Shown piece by piece: positions 16,310 through 25,581 of a DNA stretch of 64,000 nt (its first letter is position 1; each line of letters starts with the position of its first letter). The DNA is taken from contig JADJQS010000001.1 in NCBI GenBank assembly GCA_016712635.1, forward strand, positions 470,001 to 534,000, in the 5' to 3' direction. The translations under genes and the position numbers were made by a program. This stretch comes from Gammaproteobacteria bacterium (GTDB taxonomy: Bacteria; Pseudomonadota; Gammaproteobacteria; SZUA-140). The notes under the pieces are model-generated. The model did no database searches. It was not told the DNA's origin and saw only the letters and a program-made list of their open reading frames with translations.

Positions 16310-17110
16310 TCATTTCTCGACCTTGCCCGCGCGATTCTGCGCGTAGGCGTTCTTGACAAAGGTGTAGGGATCGAGCGACTCGCGCTTGATGACCTCGTAG
16401 GTGTCCTTGTCAAGCGACAGGTAGTTCACTGCATCCAGCGCCTTCAGCGCCACGACCTCCGCGGTCTCATCGGGCACGATCACTACCGGATCGAAGTAAT
16501 TGCCGTCGACGAAACGTCCGATGCCGTCGCGCGCGCTGCTCGGCCCGAGCGCGGGGAGCACCAGATAGATCCCCGGCCCGACCCCGTAGCGCCCGAGGGT
16601 CTGCCCGAAATCCTCCTCCTTTTCGCGCAGGCCGAGATATCGCCCCGCCGGGTCGAACAGGCCGCCGAGGCCTGCCGTGGTGTTCACGCCGAAGCGCAGC
16701 AGTTCGTCCCCGGCGTCGAGCAGCTTGAACTGAAACAGCGCGTTGACCATGCGGATGGGCGCGCCAAGGTTGGAGAAGAAATTCGACACCGACACACGCA
16801 CCCCCTGCGGCAGCACGCGGTAGACGCGCGCCGTCGGCTTGAGCACGTAAAAATACAACTTGTCGTTGAAGGCGAAGATCGCGCGGTTCATCGGCTCCAG
16901 CGGGTCCGCGATGAGCTCGCCCTCGTCTTCATATTCATCCTCATAGAGGGACGCCTCGTCCTGTGACGCGGTCTCGTCTCCCGCCGGCTCCGCGGCAAGA
17001 ACCTGTTTGTGGAGCAGGACGGCGCCCAGGCACAGCACCGCGGCGAGCAGCCGCAAATGCGCCGCCGGAAAATTCCCCGCGTTGTCGGTCGCCCGCCCGT
17101 GCATGCCCAT
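16310..17110 (-). CDS. mlaA: MlaA (VacJ) family outer-membrane lipid-asymmetry protein
   Basis: MlaA extracts misplaced phospholipids from the outer leaflet of the outer membrane for return by the Mla pathway. The 266-residue protein has a signal-like hydrophobic segment (LLAAVLCLGAVL), an acidic Glu/Asp/Tyr linker, then the VacJ domain: DPLEPMNRAIFAFNDKLY, FFSNLGAPIRMVNALFQ, LGGLFDPAGRYLGL, DFGQTLGRYGVGPG and YLVLPALGPSSARDG. A clean lipobox is not evident, although many MlaA proteins are lipoproteins. I chose the ATG at 17110; more upstream starts give an unconvincing Arg-rich leader. mlaBCDEF are not adjacent. Confidence 0.92.
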   Translation of the reverse strand: MGMHGRATDNAGNFPAAHLRLLAAVLCLGAVLLHKQVLAAEPAGDETASQDEASLYEDEYEDEGELIADPLEPMNRAIFAFNDKLYFYVLKPTARVYRVLPQGVRVSVSNFFSNLGAPIRMVNALFQFKLLDAGDELLRFGVNTTAGLGGLFDPAGRYLGLREKEEDFGQTLGRYGVGPGIYLVLPALGPSSARDGIGRFVDGNYFDPVVIVPDETAEVVALKALDAVNYLSLDKDTYEVIKRESLDPYTFVKNAYAQNRAGKVEK

Positions 17111-17322
17111 ACGAAACTCAGAATGATCCCGCGTCGCCGTGCAGCGGCATCCCGCCCCCGGCGCGGTTCTGCGCAGTGTGACACCGCGTCCGCCGGAATG
17201 GTAGACCCGCGAACTTCGTCCGCCGCTCATGCGCGCGACATCTCTCGTGACAAACGGATCCGGATCCATTACCTTAGGCGTCTTCAACTGATGGGCGCGT
17301 TTGAAAAGGAGGTTCATTCACC

Positions 17323-17673
17323 ATGACTACTCGCAGATCCCTTGCTGTCTTCCTGCCTGGCGTAATCCTGCTCGGGCTCGGCGGCTGCGCAACCAATTCG
17401 ACGGAGCTGCAGCGCCTGTCCGACGCAGTCGCGACAGCACAGCGCAGCGCGGACGAGTCCATGGGCGTCGCCCAGGAAGCGCTCGACACCGCCAAGAAGG
17501 CCCGCAGCGAGGCCGCCAGCACCAGCGCCACGGCGCACAACGCGCTCGACACCGCCTCGCAGGCCATGACCGTCGCCAACAAGGCGCAGGAAGAGGCCAC
17601 CGCCGCCCAGGACGCAGCCGCGCGCGCCGAGGTCAAGGCCGAGCGGATGTTCAACAAGGCGGTCAGCAAATAA
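17323..17673 (+). CDS. Lpp-like alanine-zipper outer-membrane lipoprotein
   Basis: A 116-residue lipoprotein with a signal peptide and lipobox (ILLGLGGC, Cys about residue 22). A heptad-rich Ala/Ser helix follows (residues 27-112, e.g. DAVATAQRSADESMG, ALDTASQAMTVANKAQEEA). This is the alanine-zipper organisation of Lpp/OprI, which trimerises as a coiled coil. It ends FNKAVSK, so a terminal lysine for attachment to peptidoglycan is present, as in Lpp. It sits between mlaA and an L,D-transpeptidase gene. Since L,D-transpeptidases attach Lpp in E. coli, the neighbour is a plausible partner. Confidence 0.85.
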   Translation: MTTRRSLAVFLPGVILLGLGGCATNSTELQRLSDAVATAQRSADESMGVAQEALDTAKKARSEAASTSATAHNALDTASQAMTVANKAQEEATAAQDAAARAEVKAERMFNKAVSK

Positions 17674-17703
17674 CCCGGCGCCGCCGACTACCGTCCGGAC
17701 CGA

Positions 17704-18936
17704 TCAGGGCTGGCATTCGGCCAGCGCACCCGGGCGATCCGCCGCCACGACGCTGCCGGTGTAGCCGGTGGTCTGCCTGATTTCCTCCATTGCCGCCAGC
17801 GCCCCGTCCCGTCCGGGATAAGGGCCGACCAGCACGTGGCAATAACCGTCGCCGAGGTTGGCGGACACGGTCACCGCGGCGCCCTGCGCCCGTAATTCCT
17901 CCGCCAGCCGTGCGGCATTACCGCGCTCCGCAAAGGCCCCCAGCTGCAGCATCCATCCCTGCGGCAGGGTGGCGTCCACCGCCGCCAGTTCCGCCACCGG
18001 CTCGGGCATCCCCGATTCGCGTTTCACGATGCCGGCGGCGAGTTCGTGCAATTTCTCGTGATCGGCCGCGCGGCTGACCGCCGCCGCGGCTGACACCAGC
18101 GGAGTGAAATAGTCGGCCGGAGGATGGTCCGCATCGGCGACCGGCGCATGCGCCTCCAGTACGAGCGTGCTGCCGTCACGTCCGAGCTTGTACGGCTGGT
18201 CGATGATCCATACCGGCGTGGGGACGGTCACGTGCCGGAACAGAGTTTCGATGTCTTCCGGGTACAGGCGTATACAGCCGTGACTGGCGCGCCGGCCGAT
18301 GCCGTAGGGCTTGTTGGTACCATGGATCAGGTAGCTGGTCAGTCCGAGCCGCAGGGCATGGGCGCCGAGCGGATTGTCCGGACCGGGCGGCACGATTCCG
18401 GGCAGGGGGTCCCCCATGCGCTCATGCTCCGCGCGGATCGACGCCGGCACGGTCCAGGACGGATCCTTGATCTTGCCGATCACCTCGGTGACGCCGAGCG
18501 GCGTGCCCCAGCCTTCCTGTCCGATCCCGATGGGGAAGGTCATCACCACGGCTCCGCTCCCGGCCGGGGCCGGATAGTAATACAGACGCATCTCGGCGAG
18601 ATTGACGATGATGCCCCGGCGCGGGGCGGCGGGCAGTACGAATCGCGCGGGCAATATCACCGCACCGCCCGGCGGCGGCAGCCATGGATCCAGCCCCGGG
18701 TTGGCGGCGGCGATCTCGTTATAGCCGAGGTCATGGGCGCGGGCGATATCGAGCAGGGTCTCGCCCTCGGCAACGATGGCGGTGCCGATCTCGCCCACCA
18801 CATCCACGCCGGGCGCAGGCAGGGCGAAGGTTGCACCTTCGGCCGCGCCGCACATGGCCAGCCCGGCGAATAACGCCGCGCCATCCCGGTGGAAACGACG
18901 CGCCCGCGTCCGGCGGCCTCCCGCCGCGCGCCGCAT
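17704..18936 (-). CDS. Periplasmic L,D-transpeptidase with LysM and SPOR domains
   Basis: The 410-residue protein has a basic, hydrophobic leader and then a LysM-like domain (VAEGETLLDIARAHDLGYNE, about residues 55-105). A YkuD L,D-transpeptidase domain follows with the catalytic HGTN...ASHGCIRL motif (Cys in HGC), and the C-terminus is a SPOR domain (GWMLQLGAFAERGNAARLAE, YCHVLVGPYPGRDGALAAM). LysM and SPOR both bind peptidoglycan, so this enzyme forms 3-3 cross-links or anchors lipoproteins such as the Lpp-like neighbour. I chose the ATG at 18936, 16 bases after the rhodanese stop. The SPOR tail fused to an Erf/YbiS-like enzyme is not the common E. coli layout. Confidence 0.9.
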   Translation of the reverse strand: MRRAAGGRRTRARRFHRDGAALFAGLAMCGAAEGATFALPAPGVDVVGEIGTAIVAEGETLLDIARAHDLGYNEIAAANPGLDPWLPPPGGAVILPARFVLPAAPRRGIIVNLAEMRLYYYPAPAGSGAVVMTFPIGIGQEGWGTPLGVTEVIGKIKDPSWTVPASIRAEHERMGDPLPGIVPPGPDNPLGAHALRLGLTSYLIHGTNKPYGIGRRASHGCIRLYPEDIETLFRHVTVPTPVWIIDQPYKLGRDGSTLVLEAHAPVADADHPPADYFTPLVSAAAAVSRAADHEKLHELAAGIVKRESGMPEPVAELAAVDATLPQGWMLQLGAFAERGNAARLAEELRAQGAAVTVSANLGDGYCHVLVGPYPGRDGALAAMEEIRQTTGYTGSVVAADRPGALAECQP

Positions 18937-18952
18937 CAGACGCACAGGCGAC

Positions 18953-19378
18953 CTATGGCTGCGTATCCGTCGCGGCCTGCTCGACCGGAAGCCCCGCGGC
19001 GATCCAGCCCGGCATGTCGCCGGCAAGATGGCGCAGCGGGCCGAATCCCGCCTGGGCCAGCACCTCCGCAGCGAGCCCGGCGCGCCGACCCGATTTGCAA
19101 TACAGCACGATCGTCCTGTCCCGATAAGGAGCGAGCTCCGCCAGCCGCCCGGCAGCCTGGTCATGCGGCAGGTTCAGCGCCCCCGGAACATGACCGGCGG
19201 CATACTCCTCCGTCGTGCGCACATCGAGCACCAGCGGCGGCGCGGCGGCGCCGAGTTGCGCCTGCAGTTCATCCCGGCTGATATCGTCCACTTGCGCGGC
19301 CGCGGCCGCGCCGACAAGACCCCACAGGGCCAAGATCAGAATGCCGGCCTGGGCGGCCGGGCTCATGTTCGCGCGCAT
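18953..19378 (-). CDS. Exported rhodanese-domain protein
   Basis: A 141-residue single-domain rhodanese (sulfurtransferase fold) with an N-terminal signal peptide (AGILILALWGLVGAAAAA). The active-site loop is CKSGRR with the catalytic Cys near residue 100. The family frame LVLDVRTTEEYAAGHVPGA and GDMPGWIAAGLPVE is complete. It is probably periplasmic and may carry sulfane sulfur or act as a thiol oxidoreductase. It lies 16 bases upstream of the L,D-transpeptidase gene on the same strand, likely one operon. Confidence 0.9.
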   Translation of the reverse strand: MRANMSPAAQAGILILALWGLVGAAAAAQVDDISRDELQAQLGAAAPPLVLDVRTTEEYAAGHVPGALNLPHDQAAGRLAELAPYRDRTIVLYCKSGRRAGLAAEVLAQAGFGPLRHLAGDMPGWIAAGLPVEQAATDTQP

Positions 19379-19542
19379 GCTTCACCTCCTGTCATCAGGC
19401 TCCAACTATATCACGCGCCCAGGTGCGGCCGGGCCCCTCACAGCCGTCAATATTCCATCGCTGCGGTCGCTATAGAACATGGCGGTGATTGAAGTATTCT
19501 GCACGCCGCACCCCTGTTATCCACTTACCCCGGCCGGCAACG

Positions 19543-20313
19543 ATGGCGAAACGATTGCGCATAGCTCTGCTGAGCTTCATCCTGCTGCTGGTCGCGCTCA
19601 ACGCGTGGTTCACGCGCCAGGACATCACCGGCTGGGAGCAGCCGCTGCGGGTCGTGATCTATCCGATCAACGCGGACGGTAGCCCGGCCGCGGAGCACTA
19701 CATCGGAGAACTGCGGGCGGACTCTTTCCGCGCCATCGAGGACTTCTTCCGCCGCGAATCACGCCGTTTCGGCGTCGACCTATCCGCGCCAGTGGAGATC
19801 GACATGGCGCCGGCGCCGGCGTCGGCCCCGCCGCCCGATCTGCCGCGCGAACGGAATGTGCTGCAGGTGATGCTGTGGAGCCTGCGTCTGCGCTACTGGG
19901 CCTGGACGGCGGACGAATACCCGGGCCCGACGCCGCAGGTGCGCCTGTTCGTGCAGTATTATGATCCGCAGCGCTTTCCGCGCCTGGAGCATTCCGTCGG
20001 GCTTTCCAAGGGGGCATTGGCCCTGATCAAGGCCTTCGCGAGCCGGACCATGGGCGCGCAGAATAACGTCATCATCGCCCATGAACTGCTGCATACCCTG
20101 GGCGCCACCGACAAGTACGATCCGCGCACCAATCTGCCGCTCTATCCGGACGGCTACGCGGAGCCGGATCTCGCACCGCGCCATCCGCAGTCGCGGGCGG
20201 AAATCATGGCGGGACGCACACCGCTTTCCCCGACCCGGGCGGAAACGCCCATCGGCCTGCACGCCGCAGTGGTCGGCGCCGTCACGGCGCGGGAGATCGG
20301 CTGGCTCGACTAG
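19543..20313 (+). CDS. Putative membrane-anchored metallopeptidase with metzincin-like HExxHxxGxxD motif
   Basis: The 256-residue protein begins with one hydrophobic anchor (IALLSFILLLVALNAWF, residues 7-23); the rest would be periplasmic. Near residue 185 is IIAHELLHTLGATDKYD, which fits HExxHxxGxxD, the zinc motif of metzincins of the snapalysin type, where Asp replaces the third His. A following SRAEIMAGRTP could supply the Met-turn. I do not recognise a named family. The ATG at 19543 was chosen over an upstream start that extends into non-coding-like sequence. It ends overlapping the small membrane-protein gene on the other strand. Confidence 0.7.
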   Translation: MAKRLRIALLSFILLLVALNAWFTRQDITGWEQPLRVVIYPINADGSPAAEHYIGELRADSFRAIEDFFRRESRRFGVDLSAPVEIDMAPAPASAPPPDLPRERNVLQVMLWSLRLRYWAWTADEYPGPTPQVRLFVQYYDPQRFPRLEHSVGLSKGALALIKAFASRTMGAQNNVIIAHELLHTLGATDKYDPRTNLPLYPDGYAEPDLAPRHPQSRAEIMAGRTPLSPTRAETPIGLHAAVVGAVTAREIGWLD

Positions 20314-20507
20314 CGCACGAGCGCGATCAGCAGCAGCACGAAGATCACGACGGCGCCGACCGGCAGCACCACGCCGCGCCAGTCGCGCCGGTCCGCACGC
20401 CGGCCCTTTTCCAGGGCCGCCTTGACCCCGGGCAGGGTCCACCACAGCACCAGCACGACCACCAGGGCCAGCACCGCCTGCTGCCACCACGTCATCGACG
20501 GCATCAT
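20310..20507 (-). CDS. Small two-helix membrane protein (65 residues)
   Basis: A short open frame for a protein with two membrane helices, AVLALVVVLVLWWTL (residues 11-25) and VVLPVGAVVIFVLLLIALV (residues 46-64). They are joined by a very basic loop (KGRRADRRDWRG) that should face the cytosol, so both ends would face the periplasm. The ATG at 20507 has GGAG seven bases upstream. No family is recognised. It overlaps the metallopeptidase-like gene tail to tail by four bases. Confidence 0.6.
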   Translation of the reverse strand: MMPSMTWWQQAVLALVVVLVLWWTLPGVKAALEKGRRADRRDWRGVVLPVGAVVIFVLLLIALVR

Positions 20508-20641
20508 GATCCGCTCCGCAAGGTGTTCCGCGTCGACCCAGTCTAGCATGCTGCGGCGGGCGGACCCGGCGCGGCGCCGCTCAACAATTCGCCGCTGTGA
20601 ACGCTAACTAAGGAAATTCCATTTCCCGTCATCCGACCACC

Positions 20642-21547
20642 GTGGGGCCGGCCGTGAACACAAAAACAGAAGTCGAAAAAGAGGCGGCGCGAGACACTGC
20701 GCTCCGCTGGATCAAGGACGTCTCCAGCCTGGTCTCTCCGCCGGACATCTGCATCCGGGTGTTCGAACTGGTGGAATCGAACACGGCCACCGCACAGGGA
20801 CTGGGGGAGATCATCAGTTGCGACCCCAGCCTGACCGCCCGCCTGCTCCGGCTCGTGAACAGCTCCTTCTATCAGTTTTCGCGCCGCATCGACACCGTCT
20901 CGCGCGCCATCACTGTGGTCGGCATCAGCGAACTCTACAACATGGTGATCGCGGTATCGGCGGTCAAGTCGTTCTCGCGCATCCCGAGCTTCGTCGTCAA
21001 TATCGACACCTTCTGGCGCCACAGCGTCTCCTGCGCGATCATCGCACGCATGCTGGCGAAGCGCTGCGGGGTGCTTCACCCGGAGCGTCTGTTCGTCGCC
21101 GGCCTGTTGCACGACGTCGGCAGCCTGCTCATCTACAACCGGGTTCCGGAAACGGCGCGGGATCTGATCCTGGCCGCGCGCGGCAACGAGGGCATCCTGC
21201 ATCGGACCGAACAGAAGGCGCTCGGGTTCAGCCACGCGGAACTCGGCGGGATGATGCTCGATCAGTGGCACCTCCCGGACGCGCTGCAGCAGGCTGTGCG
21301 CCACCATCACGATCCGGCGGCGGCGACCGCGCATGGACGCATGGAGGCAGCGATCCTGCACATCGCCGACGCCCTTGCCAATCACGGCGAGCAGGGCGCC
21401 TTCAGCGCCGAAGCGTCGGCGGATGTCTTCATCGAGGACGACGCCTGGCAGACCACGGGCCTCGCCCCGACCCCCGCCCTGCTGAACATGCTCGTCGAGG
21501 AAACCCGGGAACAATACCGCGACGCCGTCAACGTCCTGGGCGTCTGA
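20642..21547 (+). CDS. HDOD-domain regulatory protein
   Basis: HDOD domains are inactive relatives of HD phosphohydrolases that act as signal-transduction scaffolds, often in motility, virulence or cyclic-di-GMP circuits. The 301-residue protein matches along its length: LVSPPDICIRVFELVE, ISCDPSLTARLLRLVNSSFY, ITVVGISELYNMVIAV, FVAGLLHDVGSLLIY, and AVRHHHDP. The start is GTG at 20642 or a second GTG four codons later. It has no attached GGDEF, REC or kinase domain, and no chemotaxis genes are nearby. Confidence 0.92.
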   Translation: MGPAVNTKTEVEKEAARDTALRWIKDVSSLVSPPDICIRVFELVESNTATAQGLGEIISCDPSLTARLLRLVNSSFYQFSRRIDTVSRAITVVGISELYNMVIAVSAVKSFSRIPSFVVNIDTFWRHSVSCAIIARMLAKRCGVLHPERLFVAGLLHDVGSLLIYNRVPETARDLILAARGNEGILHRTEQKALGFSHAELGGMMLDQWHLPDALQQAVRHHHDPAAATAHGRMEAAILHIADALANHGEQGAFSAEASADVFIEDDAWQTTGLAPTPALLNMLVEETREQYRDAVNVLGV

Positions 21548-21713
21548 GGCCGCGCCGCGCGCGGCCGCGCGACTGCAGATTCAAGTTCCACCGCTTGTCT
21601 TTGGCATTTCTCCCCCAATATCAATAACTCAGACCCTGCTGATGCGCATTGGCGGCGGCGGGCCTGAACACGTAGAATGCCCTTGATTAGCAGCCGAGAA
21701 CGGAAACGAGCAC

Positions 21714-24689
21714 ATGAAGACCGCAATCCCAGCGACCAGCCGGACCACCCCGGACGCGAGCGCCACCGGCCAGGCCCATGACGCCTTCGCCTGGATCCGC
21801 AGCGAACGCATCGAATCGCTCAACCTGACGGTGGAGGAGTACGAACACCGGCGCACCGGCGCGCGCCATTATCACCTCAGCGCGGAAAATCCCGAGAACG
21901 TCTTCCTGGTCGCCTTCCGCACCGTGCCGATGGACTCCACCGGCGTCGCCCACATCCTCGAACACACCGCTCTGTGCGGCAGCGAGCGCTATCCGGTGCG
22001 CGACCCCTTCTTCATGATGATCCGGCGTTCGCTCAATACCTTCATGAACGCCTTCACCAGCAGCGACTGGACGGCCTACCCCTTCGCCAGCCAAAACCGG
22101 AAGGATTTCTACAATCTGCTCGACGTCTACCTGGATGCCGCATTTTTCGCCCGGCTGGACGAGCTGGATTTCGCGCAGGAGGGGCACCGCATCGAGTTCG
22201 AGGACGCTGCCGATCCGCGCAGCCGCCTGGTATACAAGGGCGTGGTCTACAACGAAATGAAGGGGGCGATGAGTTCCCCGGTCAGCGCCCTGTGGCAAAG
22301 CCTGAGCCAGCGCCTGTACCCGACCACCACCTACCATTACAACAGCGGCGGCGACCCGGAACACATCCCCGACCTCAGCTATGAGCAGTTGAAGGAGTTC
22401 TACCGCACGCATTACCACCCGTCGAACGCCGTCTTCATGACCTACGGCAACATCCCCGCGCACGAGCATCAGGCACGCTTCGAGGAGCGCGCCCTGGCCC
22501 GCTTCGGGCGGCTCGACGAGGCCATCACCGTGGCGGACGAGGCCCGCCGTGACCATCCGCACGGCGTAGAGGACAGTTACGCGCTGGAGGAAGGCGACAC
22601 CGGCGGCAACAAGACCCACATCGTGCTCGGCTGGCTGCTCGGCCGCAGCACCGAACTGGAAGATCTGCTCAAGGCCCACCTGCTCTCCAACATCCTGCTC
22701 GACAATGGCGCCTCGCCGCTGCGCCATGCGCTGGAGACCACGAAGCTGGGCAGCGCCCCCTCGCCCCTGTGCGGGCTGGAGGACTCCAACCGCGAGATGG
22801 CCTTCGTGTGCGGCGTCGAAGGCAGCCGGCCGGAACATTCCGAGGCGGTCGAGGGCATGATCCTCGACGTGTTGCGCGACATCGCCGAACACGGGGTACC
22901 GCAGGAGATGGTCGAGGCCGCACTGCATCAGCTCGAGCTGCACCAGCGCGAGATCGGCGGCGACTCCTATCCTTACGGCCTGCAACTGATCCTGAGCGCG
23001 CTGCCGACCGCCGTCCACCGTGGCGACCCGATCGCAGTGCTCAATCTCGAGCCGGTGCTGGAACGCCTGCGCACGGAGATCCGGGATCCCGGCTTCATCA
23101 AACGGCAGGTGCGGTCACTGTTGCTCGACAATCCGCACCGCGTGCGTCTCACCCTGAAACCCGATCCGGAACTGAGCCGTCGCCGCGGCGCGGCCGAGGC
23201 GGAACGACTGGAGGCGATACGCGCCGCGCTGTCGGCGGAGGAGAAGGAGCGGATCGCGGCGCGTGCCGCCGAGCTGTTGCAGAGACAGGCACGCCACGAC
23301 GATCCGGAGATCCTTCCCAAGGTGGGCCTGGACGACATCCCCGCCGACCTCTACATCCCGGAGGGCGCGCGTGAGCCGCTCGGCCCGTGGGAGGCGACCT
23401 TCTACCCGCAGGGCACCAACGGACTGGTATATCAGCAGATCGTGATCGAGCTGCCGCAGCTGGACGATGAACTGCTCGCCTGCCTGCCGTACTACACGCG
23501 CGCCCTCTCCGAACTCGGCAGCGGCGGGCGCGATTACCTCGCCACGCAGCTGCGCCAGTCGCAGGTGTGCGGCGACATCAGCGCCTATACCAGCCTGCGC
23601 GGCCGCATCGACGACGTGCAGGACATCCGCGCCCATTTCATCCTCTCCGGCAAGGCACTCGCCAGCAGGCACGCGTCATTCAGCGAGCTCATGCGGGAGA
23701 CGCTGGAGGACGTCCGCTTCGACGAACTCGACCGCCTGCGCGAGCTCATCGCCCAGGAGCGTGCTCGCATGGAGCAGAGCGTCACCGGCCGCGGCCACTC
23801 GCTCGCCATGAGCGCCGCCGCGAGCGGGATGAGCGCGGGCGCCGCCATCAACCACCGGCTGCGCGGGCTGGCCGGCATCCGCGCGCTGAAGCAGCTCGAC
23901 GATTCGCTCGGAGCGCAAGACCGTCTCGCGCACTTCGCGGGGCGGCTGGCGCGCATCCATGAACTCGTCCTGCGCGCACCGCGCCAGTTCGTGCTGATCG
24001 GCGAACGCGAGCGCCACGAAGAGTTGCGGCGCGACCTGGAGGCCGCGTGGAACGGAGCGTCCGCGCCCGGCAACGACGGCTACATGCCGTTCACCCGCGC
24101 GCCGGTGCGCCATCCGGTGCGGCAACTGTGGACTACCAGCACGGAGGTGAATTTCTGCGCCAAGGTATATCCGACTGTGCCGATCGATCATCCGGACGCC
24201 GCGGCGCTCGAGGTACTGGGCGGATTCCTGCGCAATGGCTTCCTGCACCGCGCGGTGCGCGAACAGGGTGGGGCCTACGGCGGTGGTGCCGGCCACGACC
24301 CCGACATTGCCGCCTTTCGCTTCTATTCCTACCGCGACCCGCGCCTCGAGGAAACACTGCGGGACTTTGACCGTGCGATCGACTGGCTGCTTGATACCCG
24401 CCACGAGGCGCGCCAGCTGGAAGAGGCGATCCTCGGCGTGATCGGCGCGATCGACAAGCCGGGCTCACCGGCGGGCGAGGCAAAATCAGCCTTCCACAAC
24501 AACCTCTACGGCCGCACGCCGGCGCAGCGCCAGCGCTACCGCATGCGCGTGACGGGGGTCACGCTCGGCGATCTGCGCCGGGTGGGCGAAACCTACCTGA
24601 AGCCGCCGCAGGCCAGCCAGGCCGTCATCACCAGCGCCTCCGCCGCGCAGCAGCTCGGCGATCACGGCATGGAAGTACTGCCGCTGTAA
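21714..24689 (+). CDS. M16C zinc metallopeptidase (PreP / insulinase family)
   Basis: A 991-residue peptidase of the presequence-protease type that degrades short unstructured peptides inside a closed chamber. The inverted zinc motif HxxEH is HILEH near residue 81 (GVAHILEHTALCGSERYPVRDP). The downstream Glu ligand lies in VVYNEMKGAMSSP. The peptidase_M16C-associated region follows (LGPWEATFYPQGTNGLVYQQ), then a C-terminal inactive half with QGGAYGGGAGHD. Length and order are standard. It stands alone between the HDOD gene and a secreted hypothetical. Confidence 0.93.
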   Translation: MKTAIPATSRTTPDASATGQAHDAFAWIRSERIESLNLTVEEYEHRRTGARHYHLSAENPENVFLVAFRTVPMDSTGVAHILEHTALCGSERYPVRDPFFMMIRRSLNTFMNAFTSSDWTAYPFASQNRKDFYNLLDVYLDAAFFARLDELDFAQEGHRIEFEDAADPRSRLVYKGVVYNEMKGAMSSPVSALWQSLSQRLYPTTTYHYNSGGDPEHIPDLSYEQLKEFYRTHYHPSNAVFMTYGNIPAHEHQARFEERALARFGRLDEAITVADEARRDHPHGVEDSYALEEGDTGGNKTHIVLGWLLGRSTELEDLLKAHLLSNILLDNGASPLRHALETTKLGSAPSPLCGLEDSNREMAFVCGVEGSRPEHSEAVEGMILDVLRDIAEHGVPQEMVEAALHQLELHQREIGGDSYPYGLQLILSALPTAVHRGDPIAVLNLEPVLERLRTEIRDPGFIKRQVRSLLLDNPHRVRLTLKPDPELSRRRGAAEAERLEAIRAALSAEEKERIAARAAELLQRQARHDDPEILPKVGLDDIPADLYIPEGAREPLGPWEATFYPQGTNGLVYQQIVIELPQLDDELLACLPYYTRALSELGSGGRDYLATQLRQSQVCGDISAYTSLRGRIDDVQDIRAHFILSGKALASRHASFSELMRETLEDVRFDELDRLRELIAQERARMEQSVTGRGHSLAMSAAASGMSAGAAINHRLRGLAGIRALKQLDDSLGAQDRLAHFAGRLARIHELVLRAPRQFVLIGERERHEELRRDLEAAWNGASAPGNDGYMPFTRAPVRHPVRQLWTTSTEVNFCAKVYPTVPIDHPDAAALEVLGGFLRNGFLHRAVREQGGAYGGGAGHDPDIAAFRFYSYRDPRLEETLRDFDRAIDWLLDTRHEARQLEEAILGVIGAIDKPGSPAGEAKSAFHNNLYGRTPAQRQRYRMRVTGVTLGDLRRVGETYLKPPQASQAVITSASAAQQLGDHGMEVLPL

Positions 24690-24719
24690 CCGGCCGGCCA
24701 CCGCGACTCCGGAGGACCT

Positions 24720-25547
24720 GTGAACAGACGATCGTTTCCGCTGTTTTGCACCCTTGCCTGCGCCGCATGGACGACGGCGCATGGCGACATCGTTATCGAG
24801 GGCGCTGACGCCGCCGGCCGGGACAGCCGCGTGACGATCGGGGCCGGCATGGCCAGGATCGACGGGGCGGATGCGGGCCTGCACATGCTGCTCGACCTGG
24901 AGAGCGGGCGCGTGCTCGCGGTCAACACGCGCGAGCATTTCGCCATGGATCTCGCCTCGCCCCGGCAGCGACGCTCCGAACACGCGGAGATGGCGGCGAC
25001 CGGCATCGCACCGCCGCGCGTGCGCCTGGAGGACGCCGGCGCCGGCCCGGATATCGCCGGCTATCCGACGGTGCGCTACCGGGTTCTGATCGACGACGCG
25101 TACTGCCGCGACGAATTCCTCGCCGCCGCACCGCTCGCCGAACCCGGCATTCGCCGCTTCATCGAAATCATGGCCACCGCCTCCGAGGACCAGGACCATC
25201 GTGTCCTCACCCTTCTTACCGAACCGGAACGCCTGTGCGATGTCGCCGATGACCTGATCGACGACCACTATACACAGCTCGGCATCCCGCTGCGGAGCAC
25301 CGGCGAAGGCGGCAGGGTGACCCACGAAATCCTCCGCATCCGGCTCGATGCCCCGGCTCAACCCGCGTTGCTCGAGCTGCCGGCGGACTATCCCGTGCTC
25401 ACCCGAGCACAGGTGCTGGAACGCTCGGGCGGGGGCGACTCGGATGAGGCGGCGGTGGCGGAACGGCAGCGCCGCATCCAGGAGCGCATCGAGGAGATCG
25501 AAGGCCGGACCGGCATTCCCGCGAATCCGCCTGCACCGGCGCCATGA
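24720..25547 (+). CDS. Exported uncharacterised protein
   Basis: I do not recognise a family. The 275-residue product begins with a signal peptide (FPLFCTLACAAWTTAHG, cleavage near residue 21). It reads as a mostly beta-rich periplasmic protein: VTIGAGMARIDGADAGLHML, GRVLAVNTREHFAMDL, and VRYRVLIDDAYCRDEF resemble a DUF4412-like pattern of proteins that store a value in a lipid-pocket fold. The C-terminus is a charged helix (ERQRRIQERIEEIEGR). The GTG start at 24720 follows a clear GGAGGA site. It lies 30 bases after the M16C gene and 34 bases before the methyltransferase, so the three may be co-transcribed. Confidence 0.7.
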   Translation: MNRRSFPLFCTLACAAWTTAHGDIVIEGADAAGRDSRVTIGAGMARIDGADAGLHMLLDLESGRVLAVNTREHFAMDLASPRQRRSEHAEMAATGIAPPRVRLEDAGAGPDIAGYPTVRYRVLIDDAYCRDEFLAAAPLAEPGIRRFIEIMATASEDQDHRVLTLLTEPERLCDVADDLIDDHYTQLGIPLRSTGEGGRVTHEILRIRLDAPAQPALLELPADYPVLTRAQVLERSGGGDSDEAAVAERQRRIQERIEEIEGRTGIPANPPAPAP

Positions 25548-25581
25548 CTCCGCAGCCGATCCCGACCGGCGTGGCGACCCG

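Noticed and set aside
21687..23018. Long minus-strand frame opposite the M16C protease
   Set aside because: Antisense to a gene with complete zinc motif; product lacks family resemblance.
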